DNA from: Megaustenia siamemsis
Lineage: Eukaryota; Mollusca; Gastropoda; Stylommatophora; Ariophantidae
NCBI GenBank assembly: GCA_032433765.1
Contig: JAVIAB010000092.1
Location: 40,287,218-40,351,217, forward strand
Direction of reading: 5' to 3'
DNA: 64,000 bases
Part shown: positions 23,471 through 36,650 of the stretch, piece after piece
Layout: every line of letters begins with the position of its first letter
How positions within the stretch are numbered: the first letter of the stretch is position 1
The notes under the pieces: model-generated
The model's input: only the letters and a program-made list of their open reading frames with translations
What the model was told of the DNA's origin: nothing
Databases searched by the model: none
Position numbers and translations under genes: made by a program

Positions 23471-23592
23471 CTGACGTTGTCATGGCGTTGGATATAGATT
23501 TTGTGAAACATGGCTTCCTTTTTATTGCCAGCAATGTCAGCTTTCATTTCCATGGCAACATGTCTGGGTAAAACTGACAGAAGAAGTCGCTC
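23471..23592 (-). CDS. ADCY: Adenylyl cyclase exon: start of the C1 catalytic domain
   Basis: This internal exon of 122 bp is read downwards. The translation starts [19 protein letters not shown] and ends [13 protein letters not shown] plus two bases of the next codon. That is the junction between the signalling helix and the first cyclase domain of class III membrane adenylyl cyclases, which make cAMP from ATP. The acceptor is excellent, with a long pyrimidine tract before tag at 23593-23595. The donor gtaagt lies at 23465-23470. The entering phase is 0, matching the upstream exon at 28469-28618. It leaves in phase 2, so AG plus one base would complete the expected serine before the ILFADI metal-binding motif. 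The wording [12 protein letters not shown] is closest, from memory, to ADCY5/6. The following exon was not found in the window. Confidence 0.93.
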
Positions 23593-23693
23593 CTACGAAT
23601 CAGAAAAAAAAAAGAAAGAAATGTACTTTATAATCAAAGAACAAACAACTGGTTTCAACTATTACTCGTTTTTGTTCTAGTATTATGTATATA

Positions 23694-23951
23694 AGCCGCG
23701 ATAGCTCAGTGGTTAGTGAACTCGACTACAAAGGACAAGAGGTAAGGTTCGATCCCAACCACCGGCTTCCGGTTCACCCAGCCATTAATGGGTACCGGAT
23801 TTTTTTCTGGGAAAGTAGAGCGGCGCGAGCGTAATACCGACCACATTACCCCAAAAATTATGTGCCGAAGGTCTGTAAAATTTATGGTCACTAACGCCAT
23901 ATTTCCTAGACGTCACTTGGCGTGGCGGGGGTACTTTACTTTTTTTTTTAC
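23694..23951 (+). mobile_element. SINE-1 with 13-bp target-site duplication
   Basis: A full copy with intact A box (tagctcagtgg) and B box (ggttcgatccc). It is flanked by tattatgtatata at 23681-23693 and 23952-23964. It lies inside the adenylyl cyclase intron, about 100 bp upstream (in gene sense) of the exon at 23471-23592, in the opposite orientation to the gene. The tail is gtactttac followed by T's. Confidence 0.95.
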
Positions 23952-24294
23952 TATTATGTATATACATATTTTTTTTTGTTATATTGTCTGAGAAGACAAT
24001 AATAATTTAGTAACAGGACAAACAAGCAAATAGACAAACAATGAACCGCGTAGCATGTCTTGTCGTTACGTGTCAAACGTGTGTATTTAACACATCATCA
24101 TCTGGTAGTGATGGGCCATGTTCAACTTATCAGTTCTACATTTTACTTAATTAAGTAAAGCTGGTGCATATTTTCGTATTTGGGTTAAGTTAAGCATGTC
24201 AGTCAGTTCCATGTCAGTCATGAATCCATGATCTAGGAATCGCATATTGAGCGCACTTCTGCAACTCTTCTGATGCACTTAATAATCTGTGGTG

Positions 24295-25745
24295 TTTGAA
24301 ACCAGTCATAACATCTAAACCAGTCATAACATCGAAACCAGTCATAATATCGAAACCAGTCATAATATCGAAACCAGTCATAACATCGAAACCAGTTATA
24401 ACATCGAAACAAGTCATAATATCGAAACCAGTCATAAAATCGAAACCTGTCATAAAATCGAAACCAGTCATAACATCGAAACCAGTCATAATATCGAAAC
24501 CAGTCATAACATCTAAACCAGTTATAACATCGAAACCAGTTATAATATCGAAACCAGTTATAACATATAAACCAGTCATAATATCGAAACCAGTTATAAC
24601 ATCGAAACCAGTTATAGTATCGAAACCAGTTATAACATCGCGAAACCAGTCATAATATCTGAACCAGTTATAACATCTAAACCAGTCATAATATCGAAAC
24701 CAGTCATAACATCGAAACCAGTCATAACATCTAAACCAGTCATAACATCGAAACCAGACATAATATCGAAACCAGTCATAACATCGAAACCAGTTATAAT
24801 ATCGAAACCAGTTATAACATCTAAACCAGTCATAACATCGAAACCAGTTATAATATCGAAACCAGTTATAACATCTAAACCAGTTATAACATCTAAACCA
24901 GTTATAACATCTAAACTAGTCATAATATCGAAACCAGTTATAATATCGAAACCAGTCATAACATCGAAACAAGTCATAATATCGAAACCAGTCATAACAT
25001 CGAAACCAGTCATAACATCTAAACCAGTTATAACATCGAAACCAGTTATAATATCGAAACCAGTTATAACATATAAACCAGTAATAATATCGAAACCAGT
25101 TATAACATCGAAACCAGTTATAGTATCGAAACCAGTTATAACATCGCAAAACCAGTCATAATATCTGAACCAGTTATAACATCTAAACCAGTCATAATAT
25201 CGAAACCAGTCATAACATCTAAACCAGTCATAACATCTAAACCAGTCATAACATCGAAACCAGACATAATATCGAAACCAGTCATAACATCGAAACCAGT
25301 TATAATATCGAAACCAGTTATAACATCTAAACCAGTCATAACATCGAAACCAGTTATAACATCGAAACCAGTTATAACATCTAAACCAGTTATAACATCT
25401 AAACCAGTCATAATATCGAAACCAGTTATAATATCGAAACCAGTCATAACATCGAAACCAGTCATAACATTGAAAACAATTATAATATCGAAACCAGTTA
25501 TAACATCTAAACCAGTTATAACATCTGAACCAGTTATAACATTGAAAACAATTATAATATCGAAACCAGTTATAACATCTAAACCAGTTATAACATCTGA
25601 ACCAGTTATAACATCTAAACCAGTCATAACATCGAAACCAGACATAACATCTAAACCAGTCATAATATCGAAACCAGTTATAATATCGAAACCAGTCATA
25701 ACATCTAAACCAGTCATAACATCGAAACAGTTATAACATCGAAAC
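24295..25745 (+). repeat. 18-bp minisatellite, about 80 copies, in adenylyl cyclase intron
   Basis: The unit is cataacatcgaaaccagt with variants at a few positions (cat/tat, aac/aat, cg/ct). Because 18 is a multiple of 3 and the unit lacks stops, both strands read as hexapeptide repeats (plus: KPVITS; minus: MTGFDV). These are shadows, not proteins. A larger period is visible: the variant block around 24560-24990 recurs 506 bp later, including a 20-bp unit (extra cg or ca) at about 24640 and 25146. Confidence 0.96.
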
Positions 25746-26245
25746 CATTCCGGAATACAGCCCAGGAATTACATACCAATTATAAAATGCAAATTTACAT
25801 TTGTTAAAGTTTATTTTTATTACATATTGCCTGCCTACGTTCGCTCGATGGCTAAAGTATTCTAGAGTATTCGTAGACTGTAGAATTCCGCTTCGTCATC
25901 CGCCCTTAAAAGGACGTTAAGTTGACGTGTCTGCGTTGTGTTGTGGTTTACAGTATAACTGATTTATTTGCGCCTTTCGGCCCAACACATCCGACTTCAG
26001 CACGACATTTTTGAGTACCGGGTTGCCTACCCCGTTCCGGCACACATTAAGTTGAATGTTTGAACACATTTTTTGTAGTCATCGATGACAGCGTTCATCA
26101 TTTTTGTTCGCTTCACACACGCCAACTTCCGTTAACGTTTTTGTTTTATTCAGTCAGTGAAGACTGGTTAGTAGTTGTAATCGCTGATAATCGCTAATCC
26201 CTATTGCTGTTTTACATTTTATAAGTCACAATAATTACGACAGAA

Positions 26246-26286
<41 letters not shown>

Positions 26287-27501
26287 AGAGAGACAAAAGC
26301 AGACATATAGGAGAGATCTAAGTAATTTATCTGAACTGATCTAATAAATATAATCTATTCCATAAGCTCCTTACAGCTGTCAGTCTTTTTATGTAACAGA
26401 TTGTAATCACTAAGCAATGAAAGACCACCATCAATTTCCAAGATGACAGCTCTCATAGAAAATAATACAATTAAAATTAATTCCAACATTTGCGACTTTG
26501 GTTTCAAATAGTACAGACTGGCAATGAATGCAGTGGATGGAATCCAAGTATCCATAACGGACAAATAAATAATTGATGACGGTTTGATGCTCCTTGCCTT
26601 TGATGCACCACGTATACATGTTTGCACTCCAAGCTGCCCTTTGTTTAGTTGTTTCTAAAAGTCATCATTTTCCCTATAGAAAAGACCGTTATGGCAAATA
26701 TTATATTAATGGACAACGAAACTATTGGTTTAAGTTTAAAATGTGCATAAGTGCACACGATAGTAGGTCTTTCAATGGCAGATTGTTTCAGCTGATGTGA
26801 ATAAACTTGATGAGAGTCAGGACATGCATGCAAGAAGGGAGATAGGAGTAGAGTGGTCGAATGTTAAAACAAACACAGCATCCATTACGTAATATGAGAA
26901 ATTAAGTAGCAAAATGCACACAAACTACTGAGTTGTTGTGGACTCGAAATGGATAGGAATGTAAACTTCGTTCTGGTGAGTCTTGTAGAGTGTTGGCGTA
27001 GGAACATGGTCGCCTAAACACTGCGCTGAGTAAGAAGACATACCAGTCAAAGGTAGGTGTCGACCATTATCGAGTCAGGCCATAGACGTTACAGATAATA
27101 TGAAGCAATGTGAATGATGACGATTCGTTTCAAAAGTTCTTGTGCACGGTCATCAACAAAATGAAATTCTGTCATTGGTCGGTAGAAGTACACGTTTCTG
27201 TGACGCCCATGATGTGGGTTGAGTCGTCCGTTCGGCACAGACACCCGCGATTTTTTAGTGAACAACATGAAACTAACACAGAAGTTCACAAGTTAGAACA
27301 GGGGCGGGTGTATTAAACATGGGGCAATGAAATAAAAGCTATTTACTTTAAAAAAAAGGTTATGATATATAATATATGGAAGGTTATGATATAGAAGGAA
27401 GGTATAATATATAAGCGAATCATAGGAGGAAGAGATATGTTTTACAGCACTCGGAAAAAATGACAAATAAATAACAGAAAAAAAAAAACCAAGAACAATA
27501 T
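25746..27501. other. Adenylyl cyclase intron, no recognisable gene
   Basis: Non-coding intronic sequence with a GA run followed by a G tract near 26250-26287. A 90-codon minus-strand ORF at 26355-26627 has hydrophobic stretches, but neither a family match nor splice sites that I can support. Confidence 0.5.
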
Positions 27502-27594
27502 ATGGTCCGAAGCAGGTTCGAACCCGCCCACCTTGGCACTGCGCCTTGCCACGAGAAGCCGAACGCCAGGGAACACTGCCACTCAGCTAACTAA
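27502..27594 (-). mobile_element. tRNA-like fragment (probable SINE head)
   Basis: The minus strand holds an A-box-like tagctgagtgg (27579-27589) and a B-box-like palindrome ggttcgaacc (27515-27524), spaced about 55 bp. That resembles a tRNA with a long variable arm. I could not fold a convincing acceptor stem, so a tRNA-derived element or relic is more likely than a working tRNA gene. It sits right beside the 46-bp array. Confidence 0.45.
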
Positions 27595-27608
27595 CAAAAT
27601 AGCTATTG

Positions 27609-28420
27609 TACTTACGCTCGACGTCACAACGGCTGCGATTATTTGGGATATGTGTACTTACGCTCGACGTCACAACGGATGCGATTATATGGGATATGTG
27701 TACTTACGCTCGACGTCAAAACGGCTGCGATTATTTGGGATATGTGTACTTACGCTCGAAGTCACAACGGATGCGATTATATGGGATATGTGTACTTACG
27801 CTCGACGTCACAACGGATGCGATTATATGGGATATGTGTACTTACGCTCGACGTCACAACGGCTGCGATTATATGGGATATGTGTACTTACGCTCGACGT
27901 CACAACGGATGCGATTATATAGGATTTGTGTACTCACGCTCGACGTCACAACGGATGCGATTATATGGGATATGTGTACTTACGCTCGACGTCACAACTG
28001 CTACGATTATATGGGATATGTGTACTTTCGCTCGACGTCACAACGGCTGCGATTATATGGGATATGTGTACTTACGCTCGACGTCACAACGGCTGCGATT
28101 ATATGGGATATGTGTACTTACGCTCGACGTCACAACGGCTGCGATTATATGGGATATGTGTACTTACGCTCGACGTCACAACGGGTGCGATTATATGGGA
28201 TTTGTGTACTTACGCTCGACGTCACAACGGATGCGATTCTATAGGATTTGTGTACTTACGCTTGACGTCACAACGGATGCGATTCTATGGGATATGTGTA
28301 CTTACGCTCGACGTCACAACGGATGCGATTATATGGGATATGTGTATTTACACTCGACGTCACAACGGCTGCGATGCTATGGAATACCTGTGTCTACACT
28401 CGGTACTCTAACGACTGCGA
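27609..28420 (+). repeat. 46-bp minisatellite, about 17.5 copies, with CRE-like cores
   Basis: The unit is 46 bp and contains acgctcgacgtcacaacgg and ttatatgggatatgtgtact. Almost every copy carries cgacgtca, one base from the palindromic cAMP response element tgacgtca. The copy at about 28263 has the exact palindrome. None of the three plus frames has stops, giving overlapping long ORFs with no biological meaning. In gene sense the array begins about 50 bp after the splice donor of the exon at 28469-28618. Confidence 0.95.
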
Positions 28421-28468
28421 TACTATGGGACCCGTGTACCTTAGACAGATATATCAGTCTGTGCTCAC

Positions 28469-28618
28469 CTGTTTCTGATTCTCTTTCTGTGTTGCCAGTC
28501 TGACGCTGATACAATTTCTAGTCTCCACGAATGTCTCCCTTTGTTGAGACTCCATAGGGTAGTGAAAGAAGATGCCGATAGCGTTGATGCATATGTAGTA
28601 GAAGACGTTGGTTATGAC
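28469..28618 (-). CDS. ADCY: Adenylyl cyclase exon: sixth membrane helix and signalling helix
   Basis: An internal exon of exactly 150 bp (50 codons, phase 0 on both sides). It encodes VITNVFYYICINAIGIFFHY, the last membrane span of the first six-helix bundle. The signalling-helix segment follows: SQQRETFVETRNCISVRLAT and then QKENQKQ. The upstream acceptor is ttattttacag (28619-28620 is the AG) and the donor gtgagc occupies 28463-28468. In membrane adenylyl cyclases this helix leads into ERLLLSVLP, which is exactly what the next exon at 23471-23592 encodes. Homology is strong by motif. The ADCY5/6-type assignment is from memory. The first, membrane-rich exon was not found upstream, so that intron exceeds the remaining 35 kb or the exon was missed. 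Confidence 0.95.
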
Positions 28619-29402
<784 letters not shown>

Positions 29403-29697
29403 TACAGATTGCTGAGAAATATAGGTCAGTAACTAGTTAATGGGATCACAGTCAGACAGACAGGCAAGACAGACAAAAAAAAAGAGAGAAAGAGATCACA
29501 ACACACGCATATGTGCTATACACTCATCAAGTAGACAGACAAATAATAATGCGCATGCCAAACTATTAATTGAAACATATGTATAAGCGAGTGTTCTGCA
29601 GAGATAGGGAACAGAAATAAACAATGATAGGCAGCAGAGAGAGAGAGATAGTCAAACCGACAGGATGAATGAAAGGGCGGACGGACAAGAGAGATTG

Positions 29698-30092
<395 letters not shown>

Positions 30093-32281
30093 AGTAGGTA
30101 GGTAGATAGATACTAATTAAATCAAATATGCATTTTTACTACTGATAAGTCGATAGATAGTTTGGAGTAATAGGGTGATTTGAAAAAGACACCTAGTATT
30201 AAATAAACACCACGAATGATATGAATAATGCCGAGTAAAAAAAAAAAAAATAAACGAAGTAGAATTCTCTCCCCACCCCCTGTTTACCAGTAGATCCCAA
30301 GTAACAAATATTGGAAATAGCGAGATCCCAGTCGGTCAGCGAGATGTCAAGATGACAGGGTTGATTAAAGGAATTTCTCGGGCTTTACGGCTACAGATTG
30401 ATTCTAAGACCCGTTATTGCCGCTGAGATATTTTAAGCGAGGGAAGGAAGAGTCAGACATGATAAAGAGAGTAGCCCAAAGTTAGCACAAGGAAATAAGA
30501 GGGAAAAAATGGAAAGAAATTTCGCATCAGAAATGAGACGTCTTGTTTAGGATAAAATAGCTTCTTTTTTTGCGACTGAAAAAAAAGATAATTTTGTAAA
30601 CTACAGCCCCTGTGCTATGTTTGTTCATCTAATGTAAACTGAATTGTAATGGGATTTTAAAGGGAATAACTGGCACGGAACCAAGTCAAATATTACGAAA
30701 TGTATTCGTTTTCTTAAGATGATTACTGGTGCCTGGCCCATCTCATCTTCTCCCTCTTCTCCTTCAAAAGGAGGCCATTTTTGTGTATCATCGTATATCC
30801 GAAGAATTAAGGTGTAACTGGTCGACCTGTGGGTAATACATACTCTGAAAGCAGGACACTACTTACCCTCTTATATTTAACTGCGATTTGGCAGTGGGCA
30901 GGGACACTTTAATTCTAGACTGTGCATTCGAAATACATAAGGTATCAGAGTCCACAGGTGAATGGCAGCAAACAGAACAACATTACATTGCACGCCGTTG
31001 AAGCAGCTAAGTAGCTAGTTGAGTAGTTGGATATGTTTCGATTTGATAGCTTTATAATGAAATCTAAATAAGGACACAAGGACGTCTTCACTCCTTTTTA
31101 GGAGGAATGGGATGAGGGTGTTGGGTATGGGGCAACGGGTTACGAATACTATTACTCAGAAAGCTTGGAAACTCGAAAGAAAAACCGTAAACTCTCTCTC
31201 TCTCTCTCTCTCTCTTTTCCCTCCTTCTTCGGCTCGTGGATAAAACACTTTATAATGGAAGCCACTTCCTAAAATTCAAAACTCTTACCATTTTTTAAAG
31301 TTCAGAGTAGACAGCAAAAAATTGTCAACAAATTACGTTAAGGCCTTATGGCACAATTCAGAAAACACTCGTCCTCCTTAAATGTCACATATATTAATTG
31401 AAATGTAATATTAGATCGCGATATTTTTATTCTGCATTTCTTTTCTTCGTTATTCATTTCTACTGGAGATTTCAGATTTCAGTGCAGATTTCAGTAATCC
31501 ACAGCTTCTCAAAAGAACAGATCGTGCCTCTCATAGCACACCCAGAAAGTCAAGCATTGTCTCAGGCAAGACTGTAGACTAGAGTAGGTTTAGCAAGGAC
31601 CTTTCAAAATATCGATTATAGGCTGGACACGACCGTTGCTTTGATTTGTAGTTAAAGTAAAAGTAACCAGGTATTATATGAGATAACGTCAAAATGACGT
31701 GAAGGCGTCTGACTTTATAAAACTTAACCATTACATTCGCCTCTATATCATCTATGTTATCCCCCGACTGTTTATTTGCATTAACAACGCCTTACTGTCA
31801 CTTTTCCAATTGTTTACATAATCTTTGTTGTGATTTATGAGCAACAAATTTTCTAACTAGTGTTTTGCCATCTGAGAGCTAACTGCTCCAATTCATTAAT
31901 TACGTACATGCCTAGGAGATGCTTCAATTTTACCTAACTGAAGTTTCTTTCTTTGTGGAATTTCAAATGTGTATATCATATGAATTTGGTAGCACCACAC
32001 AAGAATTCCGCTCACTGTCAGAACAGTTCACTGAGCTACTGCATTACTCATTAATCCAAGTCAAGCTTTCCCGTATCCCTCTGACCTTCTTTCTGATAGC
32101 TTTTCCAAGCTCAATCGCGTATTGCTACAAAATTTATTGCTAAACTAACATTTGGTAGAGCTTATAAGATGGTGTCAACGGCTTCATATTATTCGTAACA
32201 GAGCCGCTTTTTAGGAGAGGTCAATCCAGTGTTTAGTTTTGTGAGCTGTTTTTTTTTGTTCCAGCTTATTCGCCACATTTG
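30093..32281. other. No recognisable gene
   Basis: About 2.2 kb of non-coding sequence. It contains a short CT run near 31193-31215. A 74-codon ORF at 31919-32143 has no recognisable domain. Confidence 0.5.
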
Positions 32282-32362
32282 AGCTTGGTGTCATGGAGAA
32301 ATGTGATAGAAAATTGTTGAAGGACATGATCACCTACGCTAACCGGTATGGCACATGATGAC
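32282..32362 (+). mobile_element. LINE B1 3'-end scrap
   Basis: The segment agcttggtgtcatgg joins, with an internal deletion, to gacatgatcacctacgc and the family end accggtatggcacatgatga. It matches the terminal 150 bp of the copy at 51423-52464. Confidence 0.75.
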
Positions 32363-32639
32363 GCTGAACCCTGAAAAAAAAATGGATTTTATCTCTGTAT
32401 AGACTAAATACGACTGGCGGTTAAATTGGTAATTATAATTAACTGTTAAATACGTTAAAAACGAGGATGAAATCGCACACATCAGCCAAAGGTATGTGCG
32501 TGCGTGTGGGCAGGTAGACAGGCAGACAAATATCACAGACAGGATTTAAAAAACACGCCGCCTTGCTATTTTAATCTTACTTAATCAGTAGAAGATTTTA
32601 ATAGGGTTTATCGTTTAAAACCATTTTTTTCTAATAAAC

Positions 32640-32880
32640 ATCATCATCATGATGTCGTATGTCTTTTCCAGAACGTTGCATTCGCCACACACCATCTGAA
32701 GGAATGTCTGTCTCTAGTCAGATCTTCCACTTCTGTTGACATGTTCAAGGTCTCCTTGTTGTCTTTAAACCACCTTCTTCTTGGTCTGCCCCTGATGCGT
32801 CGTCCTGGAGCCATGACTTCCATTATTGTTCTTTCTAGTCCGCTGTGTCTTTTGACATGGCCATAGTATCGTTACTTCCT
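32640..32880 (-). pseudogene. LINE family F, 3'-terminal ORF remnant
   Basis: The minus strand reads HSGLERTIMEVMAPGRRIRG, then RPRRRWFKDNKETLN, MSTEVEDLTRDRHSFRWCVA and NATFWKRHTT. This is the conserved tail of an endonuclease/RT LINE protein. It is well preserved over about 75 codons, 5'-truncated, and ends in a CATCAT run. Sister copy at 19592-19830. Confidence 0.8.
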
Positions 32881-33023
32881 CTGCACAAATGTGTTTATAA
32901 GCCAGTTTCATTTAATTGGCTGTCATGATATTTCGGTGGTCTACAATCACAAGTTTGCCGCTGCAATCAGATTGGTCCTGACCACTTCACACCTAAAGTC
33001 CCTGTTGTGGCCTGAGTCCGATA

Positions 33024-36000
33024 GTCTGAAACTGGTAGATATGTCAACTAAAATATGGCTGATACTGGTAGATATGTCAACTAAAATATGGCTGATACTG
33101 GTAGATATGTCAACTAAAATATGGCTGATACTGGTAGATATGTCAACTAAAATATGGCTGATACTGGTAGATATGTCAACTAAAATATGGCTGATACTGG
33201 TAGATATGTCAAATAAAATATGGCTGATACTGGTAGGTATGTCAACTAAAATATGGCTGATACTGGTAGATATGTCAACTAAAATATGGCTGATACTGGT
33301 AGATATGTCAAATAAAATATGGCTGATACTGGTAGATATGTCAAATAAAATATGGCTGATACTGGTAGATATGTGAACTAAAATATGGCTGATACTGGTA
33401 GATATGTCAACTAAAATATGGCTGATACTGGTAGATATGTAAACTAAAATATGGCTGATACTGGTAGATATGTCAAATAAAATATGGCTGATACTGGTAG
33501 ATATGTCAAATAAAATATGGCTGATACTGGTAGGTATGTCAACTAAAATATGGCTGATACTGGTAGATATGTCAACTAAAATACTGAAATGTGGCTGATA
33601 CTGGTAGGTATGTCAACTAAAATACTGAAATATGGCTGATACTGGTAGATATGTCAACTAAAATACTGAAATGTGGCTGATACTGGTAGATATGTCAACT
33701 AAAATACTAAAATGTGGCTGATACTGGTAGATATGTCAACTAAAATACTGAAATGTGGCTGATACTGGTAGATATGTCAACTACAATACTGAAATATGGC
33801 TGATACTGGTAGATATGTCAACTAAAATACTGAAATGTGGCTGATACTGGTAGATATGTCAACTAAAATACTTAAATATGGCTGATACTGGTAGATATGT
33901 CAACTAAAATACTAAAATGTGGCTGATACTGGTAGATATGTCAACTAAAATACTGAAATGTGGCTGATACTGGTAGATATGCCAACTAAAATACTGAAAT
34001 GTGGCTGATACTGGTAGATATGTCAACTAAAATACTGAAATATGGCTGATACTGGTAGATATGTCAACTAAAATACTGAAATGTGGCTGATACTGGTAGG
34101 TATGTCAACTAAAATACTGAAATGTGGCTGATACTGGTAGGTATGTCAACTAAAATACTGAAACGTGGCTGATACTGGTAGGTATGTCAACTAAAATATG
34201 GCTGATACTGGTAGATATGTCAACTAAAATACTAAAATATGGCTGATACTGGTAGATATGTCAACTAAAATACAGAAATATGGCTGATACTGGTAGATAT
34301 GTCAACTAAAATACAGAAATATGGCTGATACTGGTAGATATGTCAACTAAAATACAGAAATATGGCTGATACTGGTAGATATGTCAACTAAAATATGGCT
34401 GATACTGGTAGATATGTCAACTAAAATATTGCTGATACTGGTAGATATGTCAACTAAAATATGGCTGATACTGGTAGATATGTCAACTAAAATATGGCTG
34501 ATACTGGTAGATATGTCAACTAAAATATGGCTGATACTGGTAGATTTGTCAACTAAAATATGGCTGATACTGGTAGATATGTCAACTAAAATATGGCTGA
34601 TACTGGTAGATATGTCAACTAAAATATGGCTGATACTGGTAGATATGTCAACTAAAATATGGCTGATGCTGGTAGATATGTCAACTAAAATATGGCTGAT
34701 ACTGGTAGATATGTCAACTAAAATATGGCTGATACTGGTAGATATGTCAACTAAAATATGGCTGATACTGGTAGATATGTCAACTAAAATATGGCTGATA
34801 CTGGTAGGTATGTCAACTAAAATATGGCTGATACTGGTAGGTATGTCAACTAAAATATGGCTGATACTGGTAGATATGTCAACTAAAATATGGCTGATAC
34901 TGGTAGATATGTCAACTAAAATATGGCTGATACTGGTAGATATGTCAACTAAAATATGGCTGATACTGGTAGATATGTCAACTAAAATATGGCTGATACT
35001 GGTAGATATGTCAACTAAAATATGGCTGATACTGGTAGATATGTCAACTAAAATATGGCTGATACTGGTAGATATGTCAACTAAAATATGGCTGATACTG
35101 GTAGATATGTCAACTAAAATATGGCTGATACTGGTAGATATGTCAACTAAAATACAGAAATATGTCTGATACTGGTAGATATGTCAACTAAAATACAGAA
35201 ATATGGCTGATACTGGTAGATATGTCAACTAAAATACAGAAATATGGCTGATACTGGTAGATATGTCAACTAAAATACAGAAATATGGCTGATACTGGTA
35301 GATATGTCAACTAAAATACAGAAATATGGCTGATACTGGTAGATATGTCAACTAAAATACAGAAATATGGCTGATACTGGTAGATATGTCAACTAAAATA
35401 CAGAAATGTGGCTGATACTGGTAGATATGTCAAATAAAATACAGAAATATGGCTGATACTGGTAGATATGTCAACTAAAATACAGAAATATGGCTGATAC
35501 TGGTAGATATGTCAACTAAAATACAGAAATATGGCTGATACTGGTAGATATGTCAACTAAAATACAGAAATATTGCTGATACTGGTAGATATGTCAAATA
35601 AAATACAGAAATATGGCTGATGCTGGTATGTATGTCAATTAAAATACTGAAATATGGCTGATGCTGGTATGTATGTCAACTAAAATACAGAAACATGGCT
35701 GATACTGGTAGATATGTCAATTAAAATACTGAAATATGGCTGATGCTGGTATGTATGTCAACTAAAATACTGAAATATGGCTGATACTGGTAGGTATGTC
35801 AATTCAAATGTTGAAATCTGTACTGGCACATACTGGTGGGTATGTATGTCAGCTGAAATGTTGAAATCTTGCTGATGCTGGTATGTAGGTCAGCTGAAAT
35901 GTTGAAATCTGGCTGATACTGGTATGTATATCAGCTGAAATGTTGAAGTCTGGCTGATACTGGTATGTATATCAGCTGAAATGTTGAAGTCTGGCTGACT

Positions 36001-36475
36001 CATACTGATGGGTATGTCAACCAAAATGCTTAAATCTGGCAGGTACTAGCAGGTGTGTCAAATAATATATTGATATCTGGAAGATACTAGCAGGTGTGTC
36101 AAATAATATATTGATATCTGGAAGATACTAGCAGGTGTGTCAAATAATATATTGATATCTGGAAGATACTAGCAGGTGTGTCAAATAATATATGGATATC
36201 TGGCAGATACCTGCAGATGTGTCAAATAATATGTTGAAATCTGGCAGATACTAGCAAGTATGTCAAATAATATGTTGAAATATGACAGATACTAGAAGGT
36301 ATGTCAAAAAGTATGTTGAAATCTGGCATATAATGGTAGGTATTCTCAACTGAAATGTTGGAATATAACTGCTATGGTAGGTATTCTCAACTGAAATGTT
36401 GAAATATGGCTCATACTGTTTGGTATGTCAACTCATATATAGAAACGTGCTGATACTGCAAGGCATGTCAACTTA
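33024..36475 (+). repeat. 33/41-bp block-structured minisatellite, about 3.45 kb
   Basis: The base unit of 33 bp contains ggctgatactggtagatatg and tcaactaaaat. An extended 41-bp unit adds an 8-bp actgaaat or acagaaat. Blocks alternate: 33-bp units (33024-33570), 41-bp with actgaa (33571-34190), 41-bp with acagaa (34230-34380), 33-bp (34381-35145, about 23 copies), 41-bp (35146-35800), then diverged units to 36475, including three near-identical 41-bp copies near 36060-36180. The 33-bp blocks read as an 11-residue repeat (LVDMSTKIWLI), giving a 262-codon ORF that I consider a shadow. Confidence 0.96.
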
Positions 36476-36523
36476 AATACAACTATCCATAATGTGTTAT
36501 GATTAAGAAAAAAAATATAAGAA

Positions 36524-36650
36524 AGATCATCATCAAGTACCGGGCCTACTGGCGTAGGTGATCATGTCTCTCCACAACTTTCGATCTCGGCAGCTATTTA
36601 TCATTTCTATTGTTGACCTTCTGCAAAGCCATTCTCTGAAGCTGATAAAT
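36524..36650 (-). mobile_element. LINE B2 3'-end scrap
   Basis: It starts with the tail complement atcatcatcaagtaccggg and matches the 3'-terminal 120 bp of the B2 copies at 38333 and 55679 (ggcgtaggtgatcatgtctc). Confidence 0.85.

Noticed and set aside
24214..25736. Hexapeptide-repeat ORFs on both strands
   Set aside because: Produced by the 18-bp unit. Both strands are open, and no flanking protein domain exists.
26355..26627. 90-codon hydrophobic ORF as another adenylyl cyclase exon
   Set aside because: The residues do not match any cyclase segment expected between the two found exons, which are already adjacent in the protein.
27533..28503. Several overlapping ORFs of 130-290 codons
   Set aside because: All three plus frames are open because the 46-bp unit lacks stops. 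The real adenylyl cyclase exon lies on the other strand.
34381..35169. 262-codon ORF with an 11-residue repeat
   Set aside because: It is a stop-free frame through the 33-bp minisatellite, with no unique domain, and ends where 41-bp units shift the frame.
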